Below are positions 43,968-52,931 of a DNA stretch of 64,000 nt, in pieces. The notes under the pieces are model-generated. The model had not been told where the DNA came from and did no database searches. It worked only from the letters and a program-made list of their open reading frames with translations. Position 1 is the first letter of the stretch. Each line of letters opens with the position of its first letter. Made by a program: the position numbers and the translations under genes. The DNA comes from Halocatena salina (GTDB lineage: Archaea; Halobacteriota; Halobacteria; Halobacteriales; Haloarculaceae). The DNA lies in assembly GCF_023115355.1 (NCBI RefSeq), contig NZ_CP096019.1:1302001-1366000 (forward strand). Reading direction: 5' to 3'.

Positions 43968-44972
43968 TTATTTTCGAAACTGTTCGGGATTATCGGGACG
44001 GGTATGACCGTCGGCCAACAGCGCGCTAGCAAGCGCGCCATGAACGACGACATCACCGGAGAGCGTCGTCAACTGCACGTCGGGCACGTTCGTGAGCACC
44101 ATCTCGGATAATCGTTCGTTGATCGGATCGAGGATCAACTCGGGGTTGTTGAGCGCCACCGCACCGCCGACGTTGATGACCAACGGCGCGTAGGTGTGTA
44201 CGAGATTCGCCATCCCGACCGCGTTCCACTTACCGATGCGCTCAATGACGTAATCCGCGAACGGATCCGTTCCCGCGTGGGCAAACAGCTCCGCCGCATC
44301 GAACGGAACGTCAGCGGTGTCAGCAGTGGAAGAAAGCGGAAGGTCCGTTTCCATCGGGTGTTGTTCGTACAACTGCTGTGCGTATTTCGGGATGTTGTTA
44401 CCCGAACAGTAGGCCTCCCAGTGGCCGTCTCGACCACATCCACACGTCATCATCCCGTCGGGATCGACGAGCATGTGACCGATCTCACCGGCGTTTCCGT
44501 CCCAACCGGACAGCAACGAGCCGTCGACGGCGACACCAGCACCGACGCCGCTCGATATCGTGACGTAGATCATGTCATCCGGAGCGTACTCGCCGTAAAA
44601 TCGTTCACCGAGTAGTCCAGTGTCTGCGTCGTTCCGGAGTACGACGCGATCACCACCGATGAGGGATTTGAGCGGACCGGAAAGCGGAATTCGATCGATG
44701 GTGTCCGGGAGGTTGGCCGGGTTTTCGATCACGCCTGCGGCCAGATCGAGTGGTCCGATCGATCCGACGCCGACGACACTGATCGACGACGGATCGATCC
44801 CTGCTTCCTCACAGGCGTCGCGAACCACCGACAGCACAGTTTCGGTCACAGCGATACCGGTCGGACCTTGGGGGGTTGAACGGGTTGCGGCTCCGATGAC
44901 GGTTGCGGTCGCGTCGGCCACCGCCGCCCTGGTGTTCGTCGCGCCCAGATCGACGCCCGCATAGTACTCCAT
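43968..44972 (-). CDS. ROK-family sugar kinase (glucokinase-type), 334 aa
   Basis: ATP-dependent hexokinase of the ROK group. Nucleotide loop AGVDLGATNTRAAVADATAT, substrate loop GVGSIGPLDLAAGVIENPAN, catalytic VLRNDADTGLLGERFYGEYA, the ROK signature VTISSGVGAGVAVDGSLLSG, and the zinc motif of GHMLVDPDG followed by CGCGRDGHWEAYCSG. Start is the ATG at 44972 (MEYYAGVDLG); the frame continues upstream only as a shadow. Sugar specificity (glucose, fructose or N-acetyl sugars) cannot be read. A TATA-like AATTAAGTAA lies about 30 nt upstream. Confidence 0.87.
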   Translation of the reverse strand: MEYYAGVDLGATNTRAAVADATATVIGAATRSTPQGPTGIAVTETVLSVVRDACEEAGIDPSSISVVGVGSIGPLDLAAGVIENPANLPDTIDRIPLSGPLKSLIGGDRVVLRNDADTGLLGERFYGEYAPDDMIYVTISSGVGAGVAVDGSLLSGWDGNAGEIGHMLVDPDGMMTCGCGRDGHWEAYCSGNNIPKYAQQLYEQHPMETDLPLSSTADTADVPFDAAELFAHAGTDPFADYVIERIGKWNAVGMANLVHTYAPLVINVGGAVALNNPELILDPINERLSEMVLTNVPDVQLTTLSGDVVVHGALASALLADGHTRPDNPEQFRK

Positions 44973-45149
44973 CGGTTTAGAAGCCGGTCTGACGTTACTT
45001 AATTGCATAGATTCACTCGGACGTGAGTCCCATCGATCCGTACAGGTTCGTCGCGGACGAACCGAAGCCCAATGGGATCCTGAACCGTCGGCGACACGGA
45101 CTGTCTCATTCGTCACCTACAAACCTCGCCCCACGAACTAGGTGAAACG

Positions 45150-46010
45150 ATGGAGTATCTGCAGACCCGGCGAGACCGCGTCGAACAGCGGTTGGAATCG
45201 GTCCTCGACGACGTGGCCCCGAACACACTCGGTTCGGAAGTTCGACACGTCTCGTTGGCGGGTGGTAAACGCGTTCGCCCAACCATAACTGTTTTGACGT
45301 GTGAGGCTGCCGGTGGGACGATCGACGGTGCGCTCGATTTCGCAGTCGGCATCGAGCTCGTCCACAACGCCTCGTTGGTCATCGACGACATTATCGACGA
45401 TGCCGACCTCCGTCGGGGCGTTGCGAGCGCGTGGAGTGCGTTCGGGTACGGCCCGGCGATTATCGCAAGCGATGGACTGCTTGGGGAGGCGTTCGACCTC
45501 TTTTCGGCGAATGAAAGCGCCATGCGAGTCGTCGCGGAGGCGATGGTCGAACTCGGCGAGGGCGAAGCGTCGGAACTCGTCGACCGTCCCGAGACGGAGT
45601 CCGAGTACATGGTACTCGCACGCCGGAAAACCGGTGCCCTGTTCCGTGCTGCCGCCGAACTCGGCGCGATCGCTGCGGACGCCGATCCATACACTGTCGA
45701 GGCGTTCGGTCAGTACGCCGAACGCGTGGGAGTGGCGTTTCAGATCCGCGACGACGTGCTCGACGCCACCGCTAAAGCCGAATCGTTGGGGAAACCCGTC
45801 GGACAGGATGCTGCCATGGAACGACCGTCGCTCGTCCAGATCGCTGACCTGACTCCCGAGCAGGCCAACCAGCGCGCGCACGAACAGGCTGAGGCGGCCA
45901 TCGATGCGCTCACGACAGCGGACATGGATACCACCACCACCCCCCAAAGCCAACAAGCACTCGAGTATCTCCACGATCTTGCGGAGTTCGTCGTGGTCCG
46001 CGACCAGTAA
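45150..46010 (+). CDS. short-chain trans-isoprenyl diphosphate synthase, 286 aa
   Basis: Builds farnesyl or geranylgeranyl diphosphate for archaeal lipids and carotenoids. The first aspartate motif DDIIDDADLRRG is at 79-90 and the second, FQIRDDVLDATAK, at about 195-207. GGKRVRPTITVLTCEA (allylic binding) and FAVGIELVHNASLVIDD precede. Chain length may be guessed as C15-C20 because the residues just before the first motif are small to medium sized (H, N, A, S, L, V), but this is not proven. Convergent with the UbiA gene, 17 nt apart. Confidence 0.9.
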   Translation: MEYLQTRRDRVEQRLESVLDDVAPNTLGSEVRHVSLAGGKRVRPTITVLTCEAAGGTIDGALDFAVGIELVHNASLVIDDIIDDADLRRGVASAWSAFGYGPAIIASDGLLGEAFDLFSANESAMRVVAEAMVELGEGEASELVDRPETESEYMVLARRKTGALFRAAAELGAIAADADPYTVEAFGQYAERVGVAFQIRDDVLDATAKAESLGKPVGQDAAMERPSLVQIADLTPEQANQRAHEQAEAAIDALTTADMDTTTTPQSQQALEYLHDLAEFVVVRDQ

Positions 46011-46027
46011 CGATCGCCCGCTCGTCA

Positions 46028-46882
46028 TCAACGAAGGGGTTGAAACCAGACGGCTGCGACCAACAGCGCGAGAAAGACGTACGTACCGCGGATGAGGATC
46101 ATGGTCGCTAGTTCCGCGTCTCGCTCGCGTGCCATCCCAGCGATCCCGGCGAACGCGAGTACAGCGACGATACTGCTTGGTGGAATGATCGGTGTCAGGA
46201 CGCTTCCGATGACGACGATCGCAAGCCCGACTGCCATAAGCCCCGTGGCGAGCTGGCGGGCGCGAGCGCGGCCAACGACGACCGCCACGGTTCGTTTCTC
46301 GATCGACCGGTCGTACTGGTAATCGGTCGCATCGTCGATGATCTTGACTCCCGACAACACCACCAGAAACACGATCGCGTACACGATCGGCGTCGTCGAT
46401 AGTGACGCTGCCTGTGCGTAGTATCCCCCGAGGATGGTGGTGCTAATTCCGAGCGGGTAACCGACAGTCGCACCCACGGGATGGGTGTCGAGCTGTGGAG
46501 CGTGGAAATAAGCGATGAGCCATCCGGGAAGTGCAAGCAACGCGGCGATCGGATCGACGGCGACGGCGAGCATCCCCAACCCAACGAACACGAGCGTGGA
46601 CGCGCCAAGGAGTGCGAGCCGACAGCCCCGACCGGTCAAGGGATGGCTCTCGTCTTCACCCCGTAGATAGAAATCCACGTAGCCGTCCTTGACGTGGGCA
46701 GTGTACAGCTCACAGAACACGATCCCCCCATGAAGCACGACGATCTCAAGGGTTAACGCAGGGGCCAACACCGCCCCGAACGCGCTGGCCGCCACCGCCG
46801 GCAACATGAACACCGGATGGACCTGCGACCCAAGCGCGCGGAGTGTGGCGCTCGTCCCTCTCCCGCGGCGTGTGACACTCAT
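46028..46882 (-). CDS. UbiA-family prenyltransferase, 284 aa
   Basis: Integral membrane prenyltransferase, eight or nine predicted helices (VFLVVLSGVKIIDDATDYQY and others). The second aspartate motif is clear: DDATDYQYDRSIEKRTVAVV. At the first motif site the sequence is TAHVKDGYVDFYLRGEDESH, in which the usual leading N-D pair is Ala-His while both later aspartates are present, so it belongs to a divergent subgroup. Possible products are lipid- or quinone-like prenylated molecules. The convergent isoprenyl diphosphate synthase could make its prenyl donor. Confidence 0.8.
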   Translation of the reverse strand: MSVTRRGRGTSATLRALGSQVHPVFMLPAVAASAFGAVLAPALTLEIVVLHGGIVFCELYTAHVKDGYVDFYLRGEDESHPLTGRGCRLALLGASTLVFVGLGMLAVAVDPIAALLALPGWLIAYFHAPQLDTHPVGATVGYPLGISTTILGGYYAQAASLSTTPIVYAIVFLVVLSGVKIIDDATDYQYDRSIEKRTVAVVVGRARARQLATGLMAVGLAIVVIGSVLTPIIPPSSIVAVLAFAGIAGMARERDAELATMILIRGTYVFLALLVAAVWFQPLR

Positions 46883-47067
46883 ATGTACCGGGTGAACACC
46901 GCTTGCAATAAGCGATCCGGCGGAATATGCTTATAACCCAACCATTTATATAAAGATATAAATCATCGAGCAAACGGTAGTCGAGGATCCAACGACCGTT
47001 CGCAACGATGTTGTTACTATGCCATCGAACGGTTAATATGGTCCTATAAATTGACATTATGTGAATG

Positions 47068-47367
47068 ATGGCGCTACTAGAGAAGTACGGATCGTATCGA
47101 GGGAAATGTGTCATATTGGTATCGATTGCGATCACTATCGGAGCACTGGTTCTCGGTTACTTTCTGTTGGGTTTGGTGGCGTTGTTCGTCCTTCACTCGA
47201 TGTACATTTCGATCGAAGATGGCAACTACAACGTCATCCTCCCGATAGCAGTTGGTTGGTTGATAGCGATGCTGACGTATTTGTCACCCGATAACGAATT
47301 GGCAATCAGTATCATCGCAGGCATCGCTGTTTATATGGCGTTCACCCACTACCAGCGTGCGACGTGA
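47068..47367 (+). CDS. small membrane protein, 99 aa
   Basis: Three hydrophobic segments: CVILVSIAITIGALVLGYFL, VALFVLHSMYISI and LAISIIAGIAVYMAF, around a NYNVILPIAVGWLIAMLTYL stretch. Tandem ATGs at 47065 and 47068. A TTAATAT element about 29 nt before suggests a leaderless promoter. Function unknown. Confidence 0.55.
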   Translation: MALLEKYGSYRGKCVILVSIAITIGALVLGYFLLGLVALFVLHSMYISIEDGNYNVILPIAVGWLIAMLTYLSPDNELAISIIAGIAVYMAFTHYQRAT

Positions 47368-47507
47368 CGCGTTCCGACGGTCGCTGTGGACTCGCTGCTT
47401 CGTACGATTAGCAACTAAGAAACCGTCGGCGAGATCGATGCGACGGAACTGCTGTAACTGCAGCTTGCGGTTTCAGAGAAAGGAGAAAGAACAGTAGTCG
47501 AATTACG

Positions 47508-47789
47508 TTATCGGCCCGAGTGGCTAACGGTGATCTTCACATCGAACCCGGTTCCGGGGACGTGGAACGCTCCGTCAGCGCGGTGGAACTGCCGCGCGGC
47601 ACGAACGAACACGACGACCGCACAGACGACGGCCGCGATTCCGACGATCCGAACCGGGTCGATCAGCGCCCACATCACGACTGGCATGGCCAGCGCCATC
47701 CCGAACAACGCGAGCAACGACGACCCGTCGGGAACATGCGGTTGATCGATCGGACGATCCTGCGACGAAGGTGGTTGTGGTGGCATCAT
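47508..47789 (-). CDS. small membrane protein, 93 aa
   Basis: N-terminal proline-rich part (PPQPPSSQDRPIDQPHVPDG), then two predicted helices LLALFGMALAMPVVMWALID and IVGIAAVVCAVVVFVRAA, and a basic/His tail ending FDVKITVSHSGR. I start at the first of two tandem ATGs (47789). No family recognised. Confidence 0.55.
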   Translation of the reverse strand: MMPPQPPSSQDRPIDQPHVPDGSSLLALFGMALAMPVVMWALIDPVRIVGIAAVVCAVVVFVRAARQFHRADGAFHVPGTGFDVKITVSHSGR

Positions 47790-48125
47790 GGTGTACGTCA
47801 AGCGGACCAACACCGATACTGGTGTGACCGCCTCTCAATCAGACATTGAGTATCCAGATACAAAAAACTTCAGATTACTGATTAGAATTGAGAAGAGATA
47901 ACAAAACCCATGATAATGCTTGAACCCCCATGATTTAGTATGCTCATCCGATCTTTAATGATAGTTTGGGGTCAGTACACTCAGTAGTACTATTTAACAC
48001 CAGAAATCAATCATTACTAATGGTGTGGTAATGTATCGTATGCGATCTGTTCAGTCAGTGCAGACGGAGGCGACAGCCGGAGCTATCGATGTCGTCGAAA
48101 CGGTACTCGTCGGACCGAGTGCGTA
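47790..48125. other. AT-rich intergenic region
   Basis: About 336 bases with several AT-rich TATA-like stretches (such as CTATTTAACACC near 47990) and one short open frame on the plus strand starting at 48025-48031 that runs into the antisense of the aminotransferase. Its start region (MYRMRSVQSV) is not convincing. I see no RNA or repeat. Confidence 0.3.
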
Positions 48126-49247
48126 TTACCGAGCGGCGGCGGTTGCGTCGTCCATGCGTTCGAGGGCGTCTTTGATCCGTTCGACGCCGGTGGCATACGA
48201 AATGCGGGCGTGACCGTTGCCGCGGTCACCGAACGCCTCGCCGGGAACGACGATCACGTCCCGAGCGAGCACCGCATCGATCCAGCCGTCGGGCACCGTC
48301 GGCATCGCGTAGAACGCCCCGTGGGGGGTTGGCGTGTCGAGACCGATGTCGTCGAGACCGTCGAGCAGCACGTCACGGCGCTCCTCGAACGCCGATACCA
48401 TCCGACCGACCACGTTCTGTGGTCCGGTGAGTGCGGCTTGAGCAGCGTATTGGGCAGGTGCGCTCGCGCATGCTTGGACGTACTGGTGAACGCGCAACAT
48501 CCGTTCGGTGCGCTCGTGGCTGGCAGCGACCCAGCCGAGCCGCCAGCCGGTCATGGAGTACGCTTTCGAGCAGGCATTGACGACGACCACGTTGTCCCGT
48601 TCCGTGAACGCCATCGGTGAATGGTGGTCGCCGTCGAACACGATCCGTTCGTACACCTCATCGGAAAGACAGAGCACGTCGTGCTCGTCGGCGATCCGCG
48701 CGAACGCACGCATGTCCGCCTCCGATTGGACCGCGCCCGTCGGGTTCGCCGGACTACAGACGATGAACGCCGCCGTGTCCTCGGTGATCGCCGCCTCGAC
48801 GGCGTCCGGATCCATCGTCAGATCGTCCCGGAGACCGATCGGCTTGGGCGTTCCGTCCGCGAGATGGGTGAGTGCTTCATAGGAAACGAACCCTGGATCG
48901 GGGATGATGACCTCCTGACCGGAATCGACGTGGGCCTCCAAAGCGAGATGTAGCGCTTCGCTCCCACCTGCGGTAGCGATCACGTTCCCCGGATCAACGG
49001 TGAACCCGTTGTCTCGCTCGTGTTTGTCGGCGATCGCTTCCCGGAGCGACTGGAGTCCTTTGTTGGAGGTGTAGCCGTCGACCGTCCCCGATTCGATGGC
49101 GGCGGTGGCGGCGTCTCGCACGTGGTCGGGCGTCGGAAAATCCGGTTGTCCGATCCCGAGATTGATCGCATCCTCGCCTGCGGCCTCGAACACTTCCCGA
49201 ATGCCGCTGATCGACACCGCCTCGACACGAGATGAAAACTGTGGCAT
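48126..49247 (-). CDS. PLP-dependent aminotransferase (AspC-like, class I), 373 aa
   Basis: Transfers amino groups between amino acids and 2-oxoacids. PLP contacts: GYTSNKGLQSLREAIADK, CSPANPTGAVQSEAD (Asn of the NPTG), LSDEVYERIVFDG (Asp and Tyr), and the Schiff-base lysine K228 in VVNACSKAYSMTGWRLGWVA; also HARISYATGVERI at the end. Aspartate/aromatic/branched-chain specificity is not defined. It stands alone; a 71-nt gap separates it from the PHP gene upstream. Confidence 0.92.
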   Translation of the reverse strand: MPQFSSRVEAVSISGIREVFEAAGEDAINLGIGQPDFPTPDHVRDAATAAIESGTVDGYTSNKGLQSLREAIADKHERDNGFTVDPGNVIATAGGSEALHLALEAHVDSGQEVIIPDPGFVSYEALTHLADGTPKPIGLRDDLTMDPDAVEAAITEDTAAFIVCSPANPTGAVQSEADMRAFARIADEHDVLCLSDEVYERIVFDGDHHSPMAFTERDNVVVVNACSKAYSMTGWRLGWVAASHERTERMLRVHQYVQACASAPAQYAAQAALTGPQNVVGRMVSAFEERRDVLLDGLDDIGLDTPTPHGAFYAMPTVPDGWIDAVLARDVIVVPGEAFGDRGNGHARISYATGVERIKDALERMDDATAAAR

Positions 49248-49318
49248 GTCTCGTAGCCAGCACCGCGTGGATATATGAGTGGTGTGGTACTCACCCTCTG
49301 ACGACGGTCGAACGTGCT

Positions 49319-50101
49319 TCAGTCACGACGGCATCGCGTTCGGAACCTGTGGTACTCCGCTTCGCTCAGTCCGGCCCGTCCGAGCGTTCGGTCGTGAGCG
49401 TCGCTCCCGCCAGTAACGACGAGATCGTTCTCCCGAATCGTCCGTTCGACCGGCTGGAGATCGACGTCGCGGCCGTAGTCGTAATGGTACTCCACGCCGT
49501 CGAGCGCAGCTGCCAGCGACAACGCTCGGTCCTGATCGTCGTACCGCAGTGGATGGGCGAGACTCACCAGTCCACACGCATCCTTGAGAAGCGTATGTCC
49601 ACGTTCGAACGACGGAACGCGCCGCGGGACGAAACAGGGACAGTCGTCGCCGATGAGTCGATCGAACGCGGCGTGGTAATCGCAGTCGATCGCGCTCTGT
49701 TCGATTGCGCGCGCAATATGTGGCCGACCCACGCCGGGTTGCAGTTCGATATCGAGCGTCACACCCGTTCGGCGTTCGATGCGCTCTACGATCTCGTTGG
49801 CGCGCTCGATGCGGTTTTCCTGTAACCGGTCTATCTCCGCACAGAGTGCCTCAGTGGGACGAACACCGTACCCGAGCAGATCGATCTGTTGCCCGTTTCT
49901 TTCCACGCGGAGTTCGATCCCGTGGATGACAGTCACCCCGCCGATCTCCTTGACTGGAGCATTGAGAAATGGGACGAGGCGGTCGTGATCGGTAATGGCA
50001 ACGACGCTCACACCGGCCATAGCAGCTACCTTCGGTACTGCATCCGGTTCCAACGCTCCATCGGAGTTCGTCGTGTGTACGTGTAGATCGGCGACGACCA
50101 T
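49319..50101 (-). CDS. PHP-domain metal-dependent hydrolase, 260 aa
   Basis: Polymerase/histidinol-phosphatase type phosphoesterase. Metal ligands: VVADLHVHTTNSDGALEPDA (HxH), AITDHDRLVPF, HGIELRVERNGQQIDLLGYG (Glu), ACGLVSLAHPLRYDDQ (His) and TGGSDAHDRTLG (Asp, His). The start is the ATG at 50101 (MVVADLHVHT); earlier in-frame ATGs exist at 50107 and 50137. Family members include 3'-5' nucleases and RNase-AM-like enzymes acting on short nucleotides. Substrate not known. Confidence 0.88.
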   Translation of the reverse strand: MVVADLHVHTTNSDGALEPDAVPKVAAMAGVSVVAITDHDRLVPFLNAPVKEIGGVTVIHGIELRVERNGQQIDLLGYGVRPTEALCAEIDRLQENRIERANEIVERIERRTGVTLDIELQPGVGRPHIARAIEQSAIDCDYHAAFDRLIGDDCPCFVPRRVPSFERGHTLLKDACGLVSLAHPLRYDDQDRALSLAAALDGVEYHYDYGRDVDLQPVERTIRENDLVVTGGSDAHDRTLGRAGLSEAEYHRFRTRCRRD

Positions 50102-50187
50102 ACACATCCTACTACCTCCAGAACCAATACCACGCATCCTTAATCGTCTTTAATGAGACTAATGAGACATGGTGAATTCATACTGAA

Positions 50188-50194
50188 CTTTTAT
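50188..50194 (+). promoter_or_regulatory. TATA box
   Basis: CTTTTATG centred about 29 nt before the ATG at 50220; leaderless start expected. Confidence 0.4.
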
Positions 50195-50219
50195 GATGGT
50201 TTGGAAAGTGATCTGTAGT

Positions 50220-50507
50220 ATGCGGCTATTCACCGATGCCGACGAACGATTCGAGGCCCATAGTTACCCGGCAACGACGCGGGAATTGATCGAGGAGTAC
50301 GGCGATCTCGAACTCGCGTTGCCCAACGGGAGCGAGACGATCGAAACGGCGCTCTCGCGCGTCGGAAACGAAACGTATCCCGACGCGGAAGCGGCTCGAT
50401 TGGCCATCTACGGCGCGGTGAGTGACAAAGCGATCGGTCGCAAGTACTACTCCGACCGCGATCCCATCGCCCCCGGCGAGCAAGGTTACGATCAGCTCTC
50501 CTTTTGA
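50220..50507 (+). CDS. DUF5789-like small protein, 95 aa
   Basis: Soluble acidic protein, family named from memory. Pattern: DERFEAHSYPATTRELIEEY, LELALPNGSETIETALSR, VGNETYPDAEAARLAIYGAV, DKAIGRKYYSDRDPIAPGEQ. Found in many haloarchaea, often near regulators; function unknown. Well-supported promoter and start. Confidence 0.75.
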   Translation: MRLFTDADERFEAHSYPATTRELIEEYGDLELALPNGSETIETALSRVGNETYPDAEAARLAIYGAVSDKAIGRKYYSDRDPIAPGEQGYDQLSF

Positions 50508-50512
50508 AGCGA

Positions 50513-51184
50513 CTACAGATCGGGGAGGAGGCCTTTGGTGGAGATGGTGATCGAAACCGTCGGCTGATACGCGTAATACGTATCTCCATCCTCGGGTCGA
50601 TACTTGAATAGATACTGCCAGTCGTCGGGCGTCATGCGCTTCTGGCGCGAATCGTTGCTACTGTTGTTCCGTCGAGTTGGGGTGACGGAAGCGGATCGGC
50701 CCATGCTGTTTCTCTGCAATTCGTACGTTCCTTCGGTCGTGATCGTATCGCCGCGAATGGTGTACTCCCGGGTGATCGGCGTTGCCGGCTGGAGCGTCTG
50801 CGTGATCGGCTTGCTTTGCAGCTGTACGCTCCGGAACCCACCGCCGACGGAGACGTTCACACCCTCGGCTTCGTCGTACCGATCCGACAACAGCAGGATC
50901 TCTCCGTACTCACCGTTTGCGCGTCTGAACACCGGTACCCCGAACGGCCACAGGTTCGTGGTGCGGAGTTGGAGCGGCGTCTCGCCCGTGTTCTCAAGGG
51001 TGAGCGTCAGCGTTGGCGACCCATCGATCGTGACGTCGTGCCCGGAGAGGGTCGCATCGATCCGCAACGGATCGTCGGTCTGTTCGATGTCGGGGGCCGA
51101 TAACGTGTATTCGTCTCGACCGAGACAGCCTGCCATCCCGAGCATCGACGCGCTGATCGCTCCCAACAGCGTGCGTCGTTTCAT
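50513..51184 (-). CDS. Tat lipoprotein, last gene of ABC operon, 223 aa
   Basis: Twin-arginine signal with lipobox: MKRRTLLGAISASMLGMAGC. The mature part is beta-rich: a DUF-like immunoglobulin-type region (TLTLTLENTGETPLQLRTTN) and QPATPITREYTIRGDTITTE. It overlaps the upstream ATPase gene as ATGA (51181-51184), so it is translated with the ABC-2 exporter. A role as an extracellular partner of the transporter is inferred from this placement only. Confidence 0.72.
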   Translation of the reverse strand: MKRRTLLGAISASMLGMAGCLGRDEYTLSAPDIEQTDDPLRIDATLSGHDVTIDGSPTLTLTLENTGETPLQLRTTNLWPFGVPVFRRANGEYGEILLLSDRYDEAEGVNVSVGGGFRSVQLQSKPITQTLQPATPITREYTIRGDTITTEGTYELQRNSMGRSASVTPTRRNNSSNDSRQKRMTPDDWQYLFKYRPEDGDTYYAYQPTVSITISTKGLLPDL

Positions 51185-51933
51185 CGGATCCCCTCCGTCG
51201 TAGCCCGCACGGAATCGTTCGTGTACGCAACGAAGATGTCCTCGATCGAGGCGTCCTCGTCCGCGTCGATTCCAGCTTTGAGTTCATCAAGGGTTCCTTC
51301 CGCGATGAGTCGCCCGCTGTGGAGGATACCGATCCGGTCACAGACGAGTTCGACCTGTCCGAGGATATGACTCGAAAAGAACACCGCTGTGTCTCGTTCG
51401 CGTTCTGCCCGAACGATGTCTCGTACCGTTCGGACGCCGTGGGGATCGAGTCCCGTAAACGGCTCATCGAGGATGAGCAGCTCCGGGTCGCCGACCAGCG
51501 CCATGGCGAGCGCCAGCCGTTGTTTCATCCCTTGTGAGAACGTTCCAGCAGGATCGTCGATCACGTCGGTAAGCCCGACCCGTTCGAGCAGTTCCTCGGG
51601 ATCGTCGTCCGCGCCTTTCGTGTCGATCACGAACCGCAGATGACGACGGGCGGACAGCTTGTCGTAAGTGCTGTACCCATCCGGCAGGGTACCGATCCGA
51701 GAACGCACCTCCGCGCCGTCGGTGTGTGGATCCTGTCCAAGTACGCGCACTGTTCCCTCGGTCGGTCGTCGGTAATCGAGCAGCATACTGATCGTCGTGG
51801 ATTTTCCCGCTCCGTTCGGCCCGAGAAAGCCGTACGTTTCGTCGTCTCGCACCGTGAGCGAGAGATCATCGACGGCAACGGTGTTGTCAAAGCGTTTCGT
51901 CAGACCACGGAGTTCGATGCTGTTATCGCTCAT
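51181..51933 (-). CDS. ABC transporter ATP-binding protein (ABC-2 exporter type), 250 aa
   Basis: Walker A FLGPNGAGKSTTISML (about 37-52), Q-loop region, signature TFSQGMKQRLALAMALVGDP, Walker B ELLILDEPFTGLDPHG, H-loop ETAVF-type segment (ERDTAVFFSSHILGQVELVC). The group includes Nat/Ccm-like and NosF-like exporters with this order. Overlaps the upstream permease gene by 4 nt (51930-51933) and the downstream lipoprotein by 4 nt. Confidence 0.92.
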   Translation of the reverse strand: MSDNSIELRGLTKRFDNTVAVDDLSLTVRDDETYGFLGPNGAGKSTTISMLLDYRRPTEGTVRVLGQDPHTDGAEVRSRIGTLPDGYSTYDKLSARRHLRFVIDTKGADDDPEELLERVGLTDVIDDPAGTFSQGMKQRLALAMALVGDPELLILDEPFTGLDPHGVRTVRDIVRAERERDTAVFFSSHILGQVELVCDRIGILHSGRLIAEGTLDELKAGIDADEDASIEDIFVAYTNDSVRATTEGIR

Positions 51934-52841
51934 ATGACATCACCTCGCGTGAAACGGAGCCACGCAAGCCCGATCGGGACGACCGCCCACACGGCTAGGA
52001 CGAGTAGTCCTCCCGCCTCGTGTAAGTAGAGCGGTGGATCCTGTAGTGTCGTCTCGACGATCGGAAACGCGCTCACCTGAGGGGAAGAGGAAGCTTGGGT
52101 CGTTCGTACCACGCCGACGTACCCCCGCGCCGCGTTGCCCACGCCTAACAGCCAGTTCGTGAGCACAGTGTAGGCGTTGCCTGGTGCTAGGCGGAGCAAC
52201 AGAAAATACACGCCACCCGGCTCGAACGCTTGGACACCGGTAGCGGTGGCGGTGCCGGCACCGGTGTCAGTGATCATTCCGTTCAGCCAACGGATCATTA
52301 TTTGCCAAAATACGAACAGAGGAAGATACAGCCCCGCGAAGACGCCGACCGTCGCAGTGATGGCTCGCCGCGTGACCGCCGATATCGCCACGGCGATCGA
52401 TACGAGCACGAGCACGTACACCAGCGTCGTGAGCACGACAGCCACGAACCGCAGCGGCGAAAACAGTCCGTATCTCACGAGCCCGTAGCTAGCGAGTGCG
52501 AGACACGCCACGAGCACCGAAGCGCCCAGTCCAGCCGTCCGACCGGCGATCTTTCCGAGCAGCACGTCGGTTCGTGTCAGCGGCAGCCCCAACGGGAACT
52601 TCAAGCTCCCGGACCGACGTTCTTTGATGATCGAGCGGTAGCTCAGCAACAACACTCCCAGCGGGAGCAACATCGTAGCGAAATTCTGTATGTACGCAAT
52701 GGTGATGTCGGGACCGATGCCCCGATAGCCGATGTAGCTCGGTTGATAGCCGAAGTACACGAGCAACAGGGTGAACAACCACGTTCCCTTGTACCGAACG
52801 ATCCCGCGAAACTCCTTGCGGGCAAGCGGAAACCAACGCAT
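51930..52841 (-). CDS. ABC-2 type transporter permease, 303 aa
   Basis: Starts MRWFPLARKEFRGIVRYKGT, followed by about six predicted helices (GTWLFTLLLVYFGYQPSYIG, NFATMLLPLGVLLLSYRSII, VLLGKIAGRTAGLGASVLVA, VLTTLVYVLVLVSIAVAISA, ATVGVFAGLYLPLFVFWQIM). Contains the ABC-2 family stretch ERRSGSLKFPLGLPLTRTDV. First gene of the three-gene operon. Cargo unknown. Confidence 0.88.
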   Translation of the reverse strand: MRWFPLARKEFRGIVRYKGTWLFTLLLVYFGYQPSYIGYRGIGPDITIAYIQNFATMLLPLGVLLLSYRSIIKERRSGSLKFPLGLPLTRTDVLLGKIAGRTAGLGASVLVACLALASYGLVRYGLFSPLRFVAVVLTTLVYVLVLVSIAVAISAVTRRAITATVGVFAGLYLPLFVFWQIMIRWLNGMITDTGAGTATATGVQAFEPGGVYFLLLRLAPGNAYTVLTNWLLGVGNAARGYVGVVRTTQASSSPQVSAFPIVETTLQDPPLYLHEAGGLLVLAVWAVVPIGLAWLRFTRGDVI

Positions 52842-52931
52842 ATTCCGACATCACGACAGTGTGTTGTAATTGTTTCTATTCGATGATGTCTATGAATTGG
52901 AGGTTCGTAAACATTGAATCCTTCTTGGAGT

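Noticed and set aside
48025..48213. Short 62-codon frame before the aminotransferase gene
   Set aside because: Its second half is antisense to the aminotransferase end and no start-site evidence or family pattern was found.
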